Shown in pieces: positions 20,201 to 31,082 of a stretch of 64,000 bases of DNA (position 1 is the stretch's first letter; each line of letters starts with the position of its first letter). Position numbers and translations under genes: made by a program. Below the pieces are notes generated by a model that saw only the letters and a list, made by a program, of their open reading frames with translations, did no database searches and was not told the origin of the DNA. The stretch comes from Bimuria novae-zelandiae CBS 107.79 (Eukaryota; Ascomycota; Dothideomycetes; Pleosporales; Didymosphaeriaceae), in assembly GCA_010015655.1 (NCBI GenBank), contig ML976674.1:628910-692909 (forward strand), written 5' to 3'.

Positions 20201-22485
20201 ATAGGCTCGTAAGGTGTTATAAGATCTCCACATCTCCGCCTTAGCTAACAGGTTGGCCTGCTATAACATGTGGCGAAAAGCTACGCCCTTAATTACTAAG
20301 AGCGCCTAGTTATTTATTACTACCTAATTAAGTACTAATTATAGGAAACTCGTGCGCAAGAAGCTTAACGTAATAAAGTTAGTAATACTTTAAAATACTA
20401 TAAGGCCTTTATAGTAGATATAGGCGAGTAGGGATAACTAAAAGGATAATATCGTTATTATTGTGTAAAAGGTAGACTTTTAGCCGCCCTTATTAACGTG
20501 GTGCCTAGCTTTACGCTCTACGAGATGGCGCGTAATTAACATTATTAATTAATTAGCTTAGTAGAACTTATCTAGTTACTTATAAAGGTGGTAATAATAG
20601 TAGAGCTAATACAGGCGGTGTTGTTTATAGTACTAAAGGCGATACCTATATTGCCAAACCTAGCTCTTTTAACTGCGCTTTAGGGCGAGAGATAGCTTAT
20701 AATAACCTAGCAAGCATTACTAATTAATATTATTATAATTATTATTGTTATCTTTAATATTACTATTAGTAGCTAATTGCGCGTTGCCTATAGAGCTCTT
20801 ATTAGCGTCTAGCTCTAATAGCGCGTTAGTAGCTATATTAGTGCTACTATCTTTAGGGAGGGTTTGTAACGCCTCGCTTTTAAGCCGCTAGCTAAAAACT
20901 TAAGAGAGGTTACGGTTTATACCCTCTAAGCGATCAAGCGACGCTATATTAATAGAGGAGGGCGTTAGTAGAGGGTAAGAGGTAGGTTAAAGTAGTAGAG
21001 ATATTAGATAATTAGCGCTATACTATATTAGGCAGCGCTAGGCTCTAACGCTAGTAAGTCTAATATATCTTAAGTTAAAATTTACTCGCGCAGGATCCCC
21101 CTAACGCCTATAACTTATAGTTACCCCTATATTATAGCCTATTAAGTCTGCTAATTAAGTTAATTAAACAGGCATAATTTGCTTAATTAACTTAATAACT
21201 TTTGCCTCCCTAATTGACTTAATTGACTTGCTACAATTAAGTCAATTAAGTTAAGTTATCAAGTCGACTTGCTTGTTGCCAGCTCTGGTAGGGAGGTCCA
21301 TCAGTGCCCTGGACCGAGAAAGCCATGTTAGGTACTGCAATAGCAGGTTCTGCGTGAGCTCCGAAAAGACTAAGGGTGCTAGGCTTGTTGAGGGGAAGGC
21401 CAGCGCCGGAATATTGCTGTTCTTGAGCAGGACAAGAGATGCAGCGCCGATCTCGCGGATCAGAGGGCTGTGGTTCCCACGAACATTGCAGTACCTAGTA
21501 GTCTCAGCTTGAGAAGGAAGATTGCCGTCGTCCAAACCAACGTAGTAGTAGGGGATGATGTTGCGGATGGCCATGCCGTCAATGTTGAGGGAGGCGCTCC
21601 CCGGCATACGGAAGGAGCACGCTAGCCCTATATAGGCGGCTTTCCCGCCTACAGAATTGATATCTCTTACACTCAATTTCAACAGTCAAGACGCGCTTGA
21701 GTGAGGGAGCCGTTGGCGATGCCTGTCTCGATGGTGGACTCGGACCAGAGCCTGGAGGAACCATAATCAGAGCCACCATTGGCAGCTCCGAATGCAGAAG
21801 ACTGAGCTCCGACATCAGGCCAAACGAACCCCGGAAAGCCCAGCTCGCCTTTCAGCAGCTCGTTGAGCAGGCGTCCATTTCCGCACGACAGCGTATCGTT
21901 GACCCTGTTCATGGCGCACATAACAGCAGCCATTCCTGATCTTACTGCGTCCGCAAACGGCTAGAGATAAAGTTCGTGGACAGTCTTATCGTCTGCGTTG
22001 CTAGAATACGGAATAGTGGTAGATCCGCCTAGACCAGCGGTTCGGTTAGTCTCTTGCTCATTCAGCAGGAAATGGCGACCTCCAGCAATGACGCCTGCTG
22101 AGTTCATGTCGGTGATTGCTTGGCCGAGAATAAGACCGGAAAGGTATGGGTCAGGAGACATAGCTTCAGCCTGACGTCCACCCCATGGCGTGCGACCTAA
22201 TAGTCCTGCCTCCGGACCAGAGATAAGTGCATAGTCCATGCCGTAGAATTCATCCCCCGCTACCTTAGCTTCGGCGTGAACTAAGTCAAGGTCCCATGTC
22301 ATGGATAGAGCGTTACCTGAAGGGAAGCCCAAGACGAAGTACTGGTTGTTCATGCCTGCGAAAGCATCTTTGCTGGTATATGCGGACCATGTAATATTGG
22401 ACGCAAAACAAGAGTTCGATGCGACGTCCCTAGCGGTGATGATAGTGACTTTTTGTGAGTTGCTTAGTTGAGCTGCTAGAATAGG
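17266..22485 (-). pseudogene. GH3 beta-glucosidase pseudogene, interrupted by a hAT element
   Basis: Coding order on the minus strand: VTIITARDVASNS (about 22440), GFPSGNALSMTWD, GRTPWGGRQAEAMSPDPYLS, GRHFLLNEQETNR, then DKTVHELYL with a stop (W to TAG, about 21961), AMNRVNDT, GELGFPGFVWPDVGAQ (nucleophile Asp), RLD, VRGNHSPLIREIGAASLVLL, a frameshift near 21405, and LSLFGAHAEPAIAVPN. After the transposon it resumes as YQGHLVSGSGSAQLSLSYVV, then WIEH*NVTAVLYGG with a stop at 17848-17850 (E to TAA), and a complete fibronectin-III-like tail (YPFGYGLSYTTF, GAEVAQLYVDYP). No signal peptide was found. In life the enzyme would be a secreted cellobiose or aryl-glucoside hydrolase. Two stops, one frameshift and a 3-kb insertion make it inactive. 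Confidence 0.9.
18291..21287 (-). mobile_element. complete hAT DNA transposon, RIP-degraded, inside the GH3 gene
   Basis: 2,997 bp. Both ends read CAGAGCTGGCAACAAGCAAG (inverted, at least 22 bp identical) and are flanked by a perfect 8-bp target duplication GTAGGGAG (18283-18290 and 21288-21295). Inside, the minus strand keeps hAT transposase relics. Near 20650 there is RFGNIGI/SWVWQYGY, the start of a BED-type zinc finger. Near 18570-18710 there is YPVLLRFTLNIFSIPAAATN followed by YERTFLELGNLLETR, the hAT dimerisation region. Stops are everywhere. The sequence is strongly AT-rich, unlike the host gene on either side, so RIP stayed within the element. Confidence 0.96.
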
Positions 22486-24410
22486 AAATTTGAGATTTCA
22501 CTAACACTTTCAAGGTTGCGCGGCCAAATTCTAGCATATGGTGTTTTGCTGAACACAACAAGTCAAGCGACGAAAAAAGTTTGAACTGAAAACCAGAAGC
22601 GCCGAAACTTGATATGCTTTAAATAACAATTCGCGAAGCTTCACTCAACTCAACTCAATCTTCCCACCGACAGATGATCATCCTATCTATCTTCCTCGGC
22701 CCCTTTGGGTATACCTCTAATTCGCTCCATTAGCTCCATTTCGGCTTGCTTCTCCCTTTCTTTTACTTCCTCTAGTGCAGTGTCCATCCGCTCCTCAGAC
22801 AGGTTCTGTTCTCTCTTCAACTTCGCATCGATATCGCCAGCGTCGGTCGAAGGAGAGGTTGTGTACGGTGAATCTGGTACAGCATCCGCTGAGAGCTCAT
22901 CCTAAGTCGAATCTGGGCTGTGATCGCCTGTTTCAGAGGCGTCATTCGCTCCGTCCATTCTGGTACGAAGGAGAAAGCGCCTTCTTGGGTGAACTGACTA
23001 CCTGAAGCTACTCTAGTTAGCCGTTGTGACTGCAGCTACGGTTGATACTCACCAGAGGTTGTTCGGCGTATCAAGTTATTGTGTAAAATGTCGTCCCATG
23101 CCTTATTTGCGTGACTTGTCCACTAGTAGGCAGTTGCCGAAGAAATTGAACTTCATGGTCGCCTTTTTGCGCAGCAAATATACCAGGCAAGTATTTGAAT
23201 GTCTTGCTGCTAACTGTCAGATAGTGACAAAACCGTACGTCCGGAAAAGCAAAACAACATAGTGAACATAGTCTCCGCATCGCTGCATATGGTCAGCTTT
23301 ACGGCACAGCACCAGTTTGACTACGGTTTGTTACCGCAACAGAGGTAGCACAGAGATAGACCGTGCTCATCAACCCACCCGTATTTGAGATTACTGTGTT
23401 TGTGAGTTATGATGGGCTTGCAACCAAAAGTGCTTTAAGACGCAGTGGCCAAGACGAAGGGAAGGGGCGGCGATGCCGGTAAGGCTGTTGTGATAATCTA
23501 TCGAAGTGTGCCACATCGTCGTTTGTACAACGCTCGGCACGTTCCCGAGGTCCTAGAGTGTGTGTCATTGCGAACTTCACATCGCCCAATGGTTTTGAGA
23601 AAGGAATTCAAATTCCCCACGAGTTGCCAAACTAATTGCAAAAAATTGCAATGTCATTTTCGGACCCTAGCTATTGCGCTCGTTTGCTCCGTCTGCTGAT
23701 TCCTCCGGTCCTCTGAGTAGTTTTTTCGCCTTCCAAGCGCCCATGACATCTCACACAGGGTTGCGTGATGCTTTTGACTCCCGAATATCTGGCTTTCCTT
23801 TCGCTTCTTTATCGATACTACCACTACTGTCTTTATCTTCGGGGGGCACATGATTGTGATTTCCGGTTGATGCGAAGCCACCTCAGCCAGCTCTTTGTCG
23901 CTATCTTTTCGAGAATGGGATATTTAATTCGTTGGGCTTCCGCAAACAGTTTTAGGGGCTTGGATCGTTTGTTTTTGGCGATCGAGGTCGGTGTATGCAA
24001 AAGGTCGAAGGACATAAAGGATATCGCCTTTTATAGAATGCACTGTACTTGTCAATCACTTTACTGAACTCTTGAAGGTTGAGTATAGTGAAGTATCGAG
24101 TCACACCTACGAGGCTGTGAGTGAACTCTTGTTGAGGTGTCATGGAAGCGACCACTTCACAAGCAGTTGTCGTGACATGCCTACATGGTATGATATGATT
24201 ACACTAAGAGCCATTAGTTTCCAGCTCTCAGCAGCAATCGTAATTTCCCTGTCACGACTATCATCGGTCCCATCTCTGTCCTAATCGCAGCTGGAGCCCC
24301 TTCGCAGTTGCCTCAGGTTCCTCCCGAAACTTTATTTGTCTCTCCGCCATCTCCGCTTTTAACTCGTTCCCAACTTTGACTCGCAATACCGCAGCCACAT
24401 TTGCGGTAAT
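22486..24410. other. 1.9-kb stretch without a confident gene
   Basis: Normal base composition. Apart from the doubtful small frame at 22683-22958, several short frames lie on both strands but none shows domains. It separates the GH3 pseudogene from the large transposon block. Confidence 0.5.
22683..22958 (-). pseudogene. possible small coiled-coil protein with one internal stop
   Basis: A minus-strand frame of 92 codons starts MDGANDASETGDHSPDST, meets TAG at 22902-22904, and continues DELSADAVPDSPYTTSPSTD to a heptad-rich tail (EERMDTALEEVKEREKQAEM, ELMERIRGIPKGAEEDR). Composition is coding-like and the stop could be a CAG-to-TAG change. No homologue is recognised. It could also be part of a longer spliced gene or chance. 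Confidence 0.3.
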
Positions 24411-25707
24411 ACAGTGGTGACCGATATCGATTGATTGATTTATTACGCCCGGCTCACTCGCCTAAAGGGCCTTTTTACGCTAACTATATACTAGAGCTTA
24501 TAGTAGTAACCTAACTCTCTTTAGCCCTTATAGATAACTATTCTTGTATTTATTTATTTTAACTCTATATATCTAGAGTTTTTTTTAAGTAGTTAGTAAT
24601 AAGTTATCTTAGGGCTATTTTTTAAGTATTTAGTATTTTTTCTTTAGTAAATAAAGTAGAACCTACTAAGTAAAAAAGTTAGTCTTTTCCTTTTACGCTC
24701 TGCTTACTATTTTTAGGTATTTTATTACTATTACGTATTAAATTATCGCTTTTACTACCTTTATACTTAGTGTCTATATCTTCGCTAGAACTGTCTTTGC
24801 TCTCTCTCTAAGGTAGAATAAGAGGCTTCCCCTTATATTATCTAATTATTCTAGCATTTATTTCCTAAGCGTGTCCTATTGCGTGCATTAGAAGAGGAAG
24901 TGCTTAGGTATTTTTATATAGCTATAAGCATATTCCCTAGAATCCGCTGCTCTAATCTAATAGAGATATGCGTTTAGCCGTATTATCCCTGTGCGTAGCT
25001 ATGCTAACACTATTGCTTCTTATCTGCTAAGGTTGTTGTATAACTTGCGGGTGTGTAGTCCTAGTAGTGCTGTATCTATCCGCTTGCTATATGCTCCTAT
25101 GCCGTCTAGCAGAGTCCTTTTTACTTGTGCTCTTTCTATTATCGTGTTAATAATAGTTAATTTAGCTTAAAGCTAACGCATAGGTGGCGTACTACCCTTT
25201 TATATAGTTTTCTTTACTACTTTCTTTACTTTATTTATAAGAGCGTTACTGCATTTTACTATAATCTATATAAGATCTACTTTATTTTCTAATATCTTTA
25301 GGTCCTAGGTTATGTAATGGATTTTTTAGATAATATATTATTCTAACTAACTATCTCTTTAGCTAGTAAATTACTTAAAGGATAGTTAGGTTTTTTATAA
25401 AAATTATAATTTACTTATAGTATAGTCTCCCTAGAGCCTCTGGCGCTTTTATAATAATAAATAATTTTACTATATAAGGGTTTTAATCTTCCCTTAGGCC
25501 TATCATAGTAGAGCTAGTATAGGGTTTATTTACCTTATTATTCTAAGTATCTAGTATAACCTACCCTACTTTAACGTTACTATAGCGCGCTAACGTGCTA
25601 GTTATAATCTTTATTCTGTCCTCTTAGTATAATAGTGCTATAGACTTCTCTAAGTTTAGTTTTATTATAGTTATAATGCGCTTGCTCTACGGGCTAATTA
25701 TATAAGG

Positions 25708-26159
25708 TGTTACGACCACGAACCCCACAAGGATGAAGAAGCCAGACAATTACGCCAAGAGAGTAATTATTAACGAAGTAGCAGAGTTAACGGGACCTAA
25801 TAGGGCGCGGGGCAGCTTAGTTAGTAGTCACGTAACGAAGTCCCGCATAAAGGGAAGTCCCATGGGACTACTGTAGTCCCTGGGACTACAGGGCCTTGGC
25901 GGGACTACGAAGAAGGAATAGGCTAGTATATAGTGTGGCGGCTTTCCTATTATTGTTTCCTTCCTCGTAGTTAACTTATATATCTTCTGTGCGAGTACGT
26001 TCTCCTATATAGACTAATAGTTATCTTATTTATTATAAGATTAGATTGTCTAGCCGCGCTAAGTGTCGCATCAACTTGTACTACTAAATAATCCGTGAAG
26101 CACCACGATACCTTACCGCCCTAACCTGGATTGGAACAAGGTGTGAGAGCCTCATAACA
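25708..26159. mobile_element. solo LTR, family 1 (copy a)
   Basis: 452 bp from TGTTACGACC to CTCATAACA, inserted in LINE copy A; the uninterrupted sequence is seen in the other LINE copy. Target duplication TAAGG/TACGG (25703-25707, 26160-26164), one mismatch. Contains the near-perfect palindrome GGGACTACTGTAGTCCC. A second copy lies at 46031-46527. Much less RIP-altered than its surroundings. Confidence 0.85.
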
Positions 26160-26411
26160 TACGGTATAATTATTTCTATATAACTAGTGTCTATATTTTT
26201 ATGCGCTGAGGCTATTATCTAAAGAAGTAAAATAAACCTTATAAATAGCTTAAAACGTAACTATGTTAGCGGGTTCGTCCTAGGCAGGGAGTGGATGTTA
26301 ACCTAAAGCTTTATTACTTTATAGCTATACTATTTTATTACTATATTTATGTTTGCTTTAGCCTCTGCGATTGCTATAGCTATTATTTAAAAGTAGCTAA
26401 TAATAGCCTTT

Positions 26412-26849
26412 TGTTAAGATCCGTTGAGATCCAACATAACGCGGGGCGGGGCATGGACACTTATCCATGCGCCTAGCTAAGATTCCTAACTTAGCCACGA
26501 ATCACGTGACCAGTCACGCGTCCCAGAAGTATCAGGCGTCCTAGAAGTATCTTAGCATATAGGACTTTAGGACTCCTATGACTCTTAGGATTATTAAGAT
26601 TTATAGGACAGGTTATATATATTGGAACTCGATAGTAGACTTCTACTATTATATTTAACCTATTTACTAATTTATTATTTAGATTTAACTTAGGCCCTCT
26701 TATTAATTTAATTATACTATATATACTTTTAATACTAACACCCTATTAATACGCGCAAGGTATTAGTACCCCTTATCTATATTACTAATACTCTTGCCCG
26801 AGAACCAACCCTTACCCCTTTAGGACCAGCTACCCCGAAGGACTTAACA
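26412..26849. mobile_element. solo LTR, family 2
   Basis: 438 bp from TGTTAAGATC to GGACTTAACA with a perfect 5-bp target duplication CCTTT (26407-26411, 26850-26854). It interrupts LINE copy A; the other LINE copy has the empty site. The left third is GC-normal, the rest AT-rich. Confidence 0.85.
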
Positions 26850-26876
26850 CCTTTACACCTATCCTCTAAATATTCT

Positions 26877-27199
26877 AGGCCATTTTTTAACCTTTATAAC
26901 TTAATAATTACTTTATAATAAAGTTTTAAAACTTTATTATATATTAATAGCTTTATATAGAACCTATATCTATAGTTACTAAGCGTTAGCTATCTTATAT
27001 AAAAAAAAATTTTAGTTAGCGGAAAATTAGCGTATTTTTAAAATTCTAAATATATTAAAAGTTAAAGGGGCTGAGGATTAATAAATAAAAATATAGGTTC
27101 TATATATAGCTATTAATACATAGTAAAGTTTTAAAAATTTATTATAACATAATTATAAAGTTATTAAAGATTAAAAATAGCCTTTTTACTAGTAAAAGC
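26877..27199. mobile_element. foldback/MITE-like element
   Basis: About 323 bp whose two halves are inverted repeats of over 100 bp (left ATTTTTTAACCTTTATAACT, right complement alike), with TATAGAACCTATA near the centre-facing ends. It sits exactly at the 5' truncation point of LINE copy A. Very AT-rich. No target duplication could be set. Confidence 0.55.
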
Positions 27200-27843
27200 A
27201 TATACATTTCTAATTTCTAATTTACACCTGTATTAGTATATATAATACATATTTCTTTATTTTAAATTTTTAATATAAATAGTATCCTATTATAATTTTA
27301 AAAAATCATTAAAAACAATTACTTAGATGTAGGGTTATGAGGCCTTAAAGTTAGTGATTTTCTTGAAATTTACTAGTAAAAAGTGGCGCGTTGACTGACG
27401 CGGCGCACTGACTGCCAAACTACAGTAGCGCTTTGCAGTGATACCGGTACGGTATATGTGGCTGAGAAAGTAACAATATTGTGAGCTCTGCCACATAATA
27501 CCTCTACTCGCTCATTATCCACGCATTTTAAAATATCTACGTGTGTGTGTGTGTTCTATTATGACCATGCACCCAGTGGGTATGGGCCGTTACGATGCGC
27601 CAGCTATGTACACTTTGCTTCGTTACGCCTTCTCCAGTTCAGAAGCCAACCGTGAGTCCTGCTTGTCCGATGCCTATCTTCATGCTCAACAAAGGAAAGA
27701 AAAAGGAAAGATGTTATACTACCGTAGGCGGCAAGCTGTATAGCTGGTCGAGGCCTCGCGTCCGCAGGGCATGTCCGGCGTCGTGCGCTTCTTAATCGGT
27801 AGCGCACTGGCCGAGGCGCGTATGTAGACAGCTCGTTCTACGC
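27200..27843. other. mixed AT-rich and GC-normal sequence without a gene
   Basis: AT-rich to about 27380, then GC-normal with a short GT run (27540-27553). No supported gene. Probably 3' sequence of the LINE fragment that follows. Confidence 0.4.
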
Positions 27844-28377
27844 TCACGAGGCAGCAGAGGGAATCCTCAGTTGTCTCCGCTCTTCTGCTTCTGCTTCGTC
27901 TCTGCTTTCTACATGCCTTTCGTGTGGCTGCAGACGCACCGTGCTCCTCGCAAACTCGATCGTCGCCCTGACTGCTTCCATGTCTGCCTTCCACCGCTCT
28001 ATCGGTCCATCGATGCTCTCTCCTCCCTCTTGCCTGCTCGAGTACCCTCCTAGCGCGTACGACAGCTCCCCGAACCGTTGTCCGTGCTGCTGTCTCAGCT
28101 TCGCCCTTTGCTGCCTCCATCGCCTGCATGCGAAGAGAAAATGTGCTATCGATTCTATGCTCCCACAGTCGCACGCTGCCGCATCTGCCGCCCTGATCTT
28201 GTGCAGGTACTCGTTGAGGAACGTCTTGCCCGTCCGCAGCTGCGTGAGTATGGCCGCCTCGGTGCTGTTCAATTGTCGGTACATCTCCGCTGACTTGCCT
28301 AGATGAAACGCCGCATCGATCTTCCGCGTGAACTTGCCCGTCTCGGCCCACTTTGGTGGAGGTCGTCCCTCTGTCAC
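27844..28377 (-). pseudogene. C-terminal fragment of a different LINE reverse transcriptase, not RIP-altered
   Basis: Open minus-strand frame of 177 codons with AILTQLRTGKTFLNEYLHKI, then ADAAACDCGSIESIAHFLFA and CRRW: the post-RNase-H cysteine/histidine cluster (C-x-C..H..C) found at the end of fungal LINE ORF2 proteins. Upstream reverse transcriptase and RNase H domains are missing; at 28378 the sequence switches to a plus-strand, RIP-degraded LINE. GC content is normal and no stops occur, in contrast to everything around it. Confidence 0.75.
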
Positions 28378-29537
28378 CTATATACGTATTAAAGAAACTA
28401 GGTAAGGGCGTAGCGTTAGGCTAGCTAACTTAACTTAGCTATATAAAAAAAGTAAAGAAAGGCAGTAAAATAGTTTTATAATATAGTATAGCAATAGTAA
28501 AAGTTCTATTAATATAACTTCCTTATAAAAGATAGTAATATATAAAAAGCCACTAGATACCTATAGCTATGTCAAAAGGCTAAATGTAGTAAATGTAAGG
28601 GGCTAGGTGCTCGAGGAGCCAAAGGTACTAGAAGAATACTTATAAATTTAATAAAGGGTCTAAAGTTAAGCTTCGGGCTATAAACTTATATATCGGGGGG
28701 ATTGAATAACTAAGGGTCTAGGACCTAAGACAACGTTAGGGCGTAGCCTATTATAGCAAAACCCTGCCCTTAACTAGGGAAGATAAGACTATAATAAAGG
28801 GACTATAAAAGTAAGTAAAGGAGATACTCTCTATCTTTTTTTTACTACTACTAAAAATAATTTAGGAGGAGGTAGAGAGACACTAAAGAAGGTAATTACC
28901 TATATTACTACTAAAATTAGAAGAGATAAAATAAGTAGTAAATAAGTTAAAACTATAAAAAGCGTCTGGCGAAGACGGTCTACTAACAAAAGTATAAAAA
29001 TAAATATAATTAGTAGTAAAATAGGACGTACTACATCTATTCTAAACGTCTATTAATTAAAATTAACTGCTAACTTAGTAATTAAACACTAAGATTATCC
29101 GCCTAAAAAAGCTTAAAAAGGATAACTATACTGAATTAAAGGGTTAATAACTAACCTTACTACTATTAACGCTAAGGATGATAATAGAAGTAGTACTTAT
29201 AAAAAATACTATATATAGTAGAGGAGTATAGCCTTCTCCCTATAAACTACTTTAGGGCTAAAAAGAAGCGTTTAACTAAGCAAGCGCTACTATTACTATA
29301 AAAGTATATATATTAAGTATAGAGATAGTAAAGTGCTTAGCCTTATTAACTTTTGTCGCAGAAGCTCACTGGTTCCTGGCTAGAACTTTATTGTATAAGC
29401 TAGGATTAAGCTAAGTAGCTAGATAGCTAAGTGCGTAATCCCCCTAACTTTATAAATAGCTAAGCTTTTAAGTAGGACTTTTACTCCTTAATAGACTTTA
29501 TTTACAAACTCCTTAATCGTTATAACTATACGCTATA

Positions 29538-30905
29538 GTTATAAGCCTAGTATCTTTATAATACTTTATAATATACTTACTCTATACTAACTAATAATTA
29601 TAGCAGTAAATTATTTTTTACTTATTTATTTTTACGCTTACGTCCTAACGCGTATATTTTATAATAGAGCTAAACTATATAATAATTACTATAAAGCTCC
29701 TAGCAAGTAATTAACTTATAAATTATAACTTATTTTTACCTTAGTTTACGTAGCTTAAGTACTACGCGAAGGCTTAAAGAATATAAAATTATATTAAATT
29801 CTAAGCTTTTAAGTAAATAAATATACATAACTAGGCTTTAAAGCTACTAGGCCTAAATACTAAGGGCAAGCCCTACATATAATAGCTTAAGCGCTATAAG
29901 CTAGAGTCTACGATTTATTATTAGCTTGTAATAAAGCTTTAGGCACTTTAAAACTAAGTCTATATTATAGTTAATTTATAGAGGGTAGAAATTATAATAC
30001 TATATTTAAATAAGTAGTAAACACTATAGGAGCTAATTAAAAAACTTATAATTTTTATTTATTTAAGCGATAATAATTAAAAGGAGCAGGTATTATATAT
30101 ATATAAGGAGATTACCCTACACCTATTAAGCAGTAGAATAATAAATATAACTAAATAGCTATCTAAATAGAGCCGTGCACACGCTAACGCTATACTCTTA
30201 AATTTTTTAAAAATAAAAAGTACGCTACTAATAAAGGATTTTTATACTTAGTAATATAATATAACTATAAGTAGGCTTAAAAAGAGCTTAATAACCTATC
30301 GTAACTAAGTATAGTAGTAACTATATTTAAAAAAAAATATACTTACTAGCTTAAGTGGCTTAGCTAAATAACTAAGAATATAAATATATACGCTACGCTT
30401 AAAAGGCGTACCCCAAATATAAGCTATAAGTACTTATATAAAGTAAATAACTAGTATTAATAGAAGCTTATAAAATATAATCGGCTTTAGTACGCACTTT
30501 AGGGAGAAACTTCTTATAAGCTTTATAATAAGCCTATAAGTAAGGAGATTAGTAAAATTAAAAGCTAAATTTAAACAGATTAGTAAAAGGTAGTATTAAC
30601 TAAGCTTAAGTATAAGGGGTAGGTAATAAGCCCTCCTTTAGTTTTTCTAGGGAATATTAAAATATAGATTAGAGTAAGCTTATAGGCGAGTAAGCTTTTA
30701 CTAGCTAGGCGCTATAATCCTATAGCTACCTATTCTCTTATTTATATACGCAGATACTCGGACGGGTTACGTTATAAGTAAATAGTTACTCTTAAATATA
30801 TATTAAAGCTTTATAGTAGAAGTACGCTACTCTTATTTCTTTACTTTTCTTTATTAGTACTCGTACGGATTACGTTACAAGTAAATAGCTATCCTTAAAT
30901 ATTTA
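29538..30905. other. interior of the 184-bp-LTR element, no gene recognised
   Basis: AT-rich, stop-filled. Near 30763-30900 a unit of about 80-100 bp is tandemly duplicated (ACGTTATAAGTAAATAG and ACGTTACAAGTAAATAG); the second unit is split by the MULE and completed at 44770. Confidence 0.5.
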
Positions 30906-31082
30906 GGCAAAATCTATGCGACCGTGCATATTTGTTATTCGGCTGGGCATTCCTACATGTACTGCGGGGACTGTATGTACGCACACTAGCGCCTGGCTAG
31001 GAGGGTAGTTTCTCTGGTGCTAAGGAACATCAAAATAGCTTAGCTTAAAAAATAATATTATTATATTTACTTAGGTAACTTT

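Larger units (their letters stand above)
24430..26876 (-). mobile_element. LINE retrotransposon, 5'-truncated copy A (minus strand), RIP-degraded
   Basis: Inverted counterpart of the 3' part of the plus-strand LINE ending at 48255: both share the terminal text GCCCGGCTCACTCGCC and an A/T-rich tail of ATCA/GATT units. Similarity extends inwards to about 26876, interrupted by two solo LTRs. The 3' end is on the left. The 3'-end simple repeat and 5' truncation are usual for Tad-like LINEs. About 1.5 kb of LINE remains without the insertions. Confidence 0.8.

Noticed and set aside
24411..24430. Tc1/mariner terminus CAGTGGTGACC with TA flanks
   Set aside because: The flanking TA match is only 2 bp and the inside is LINE sequence; not enough for a DNA transposon call.
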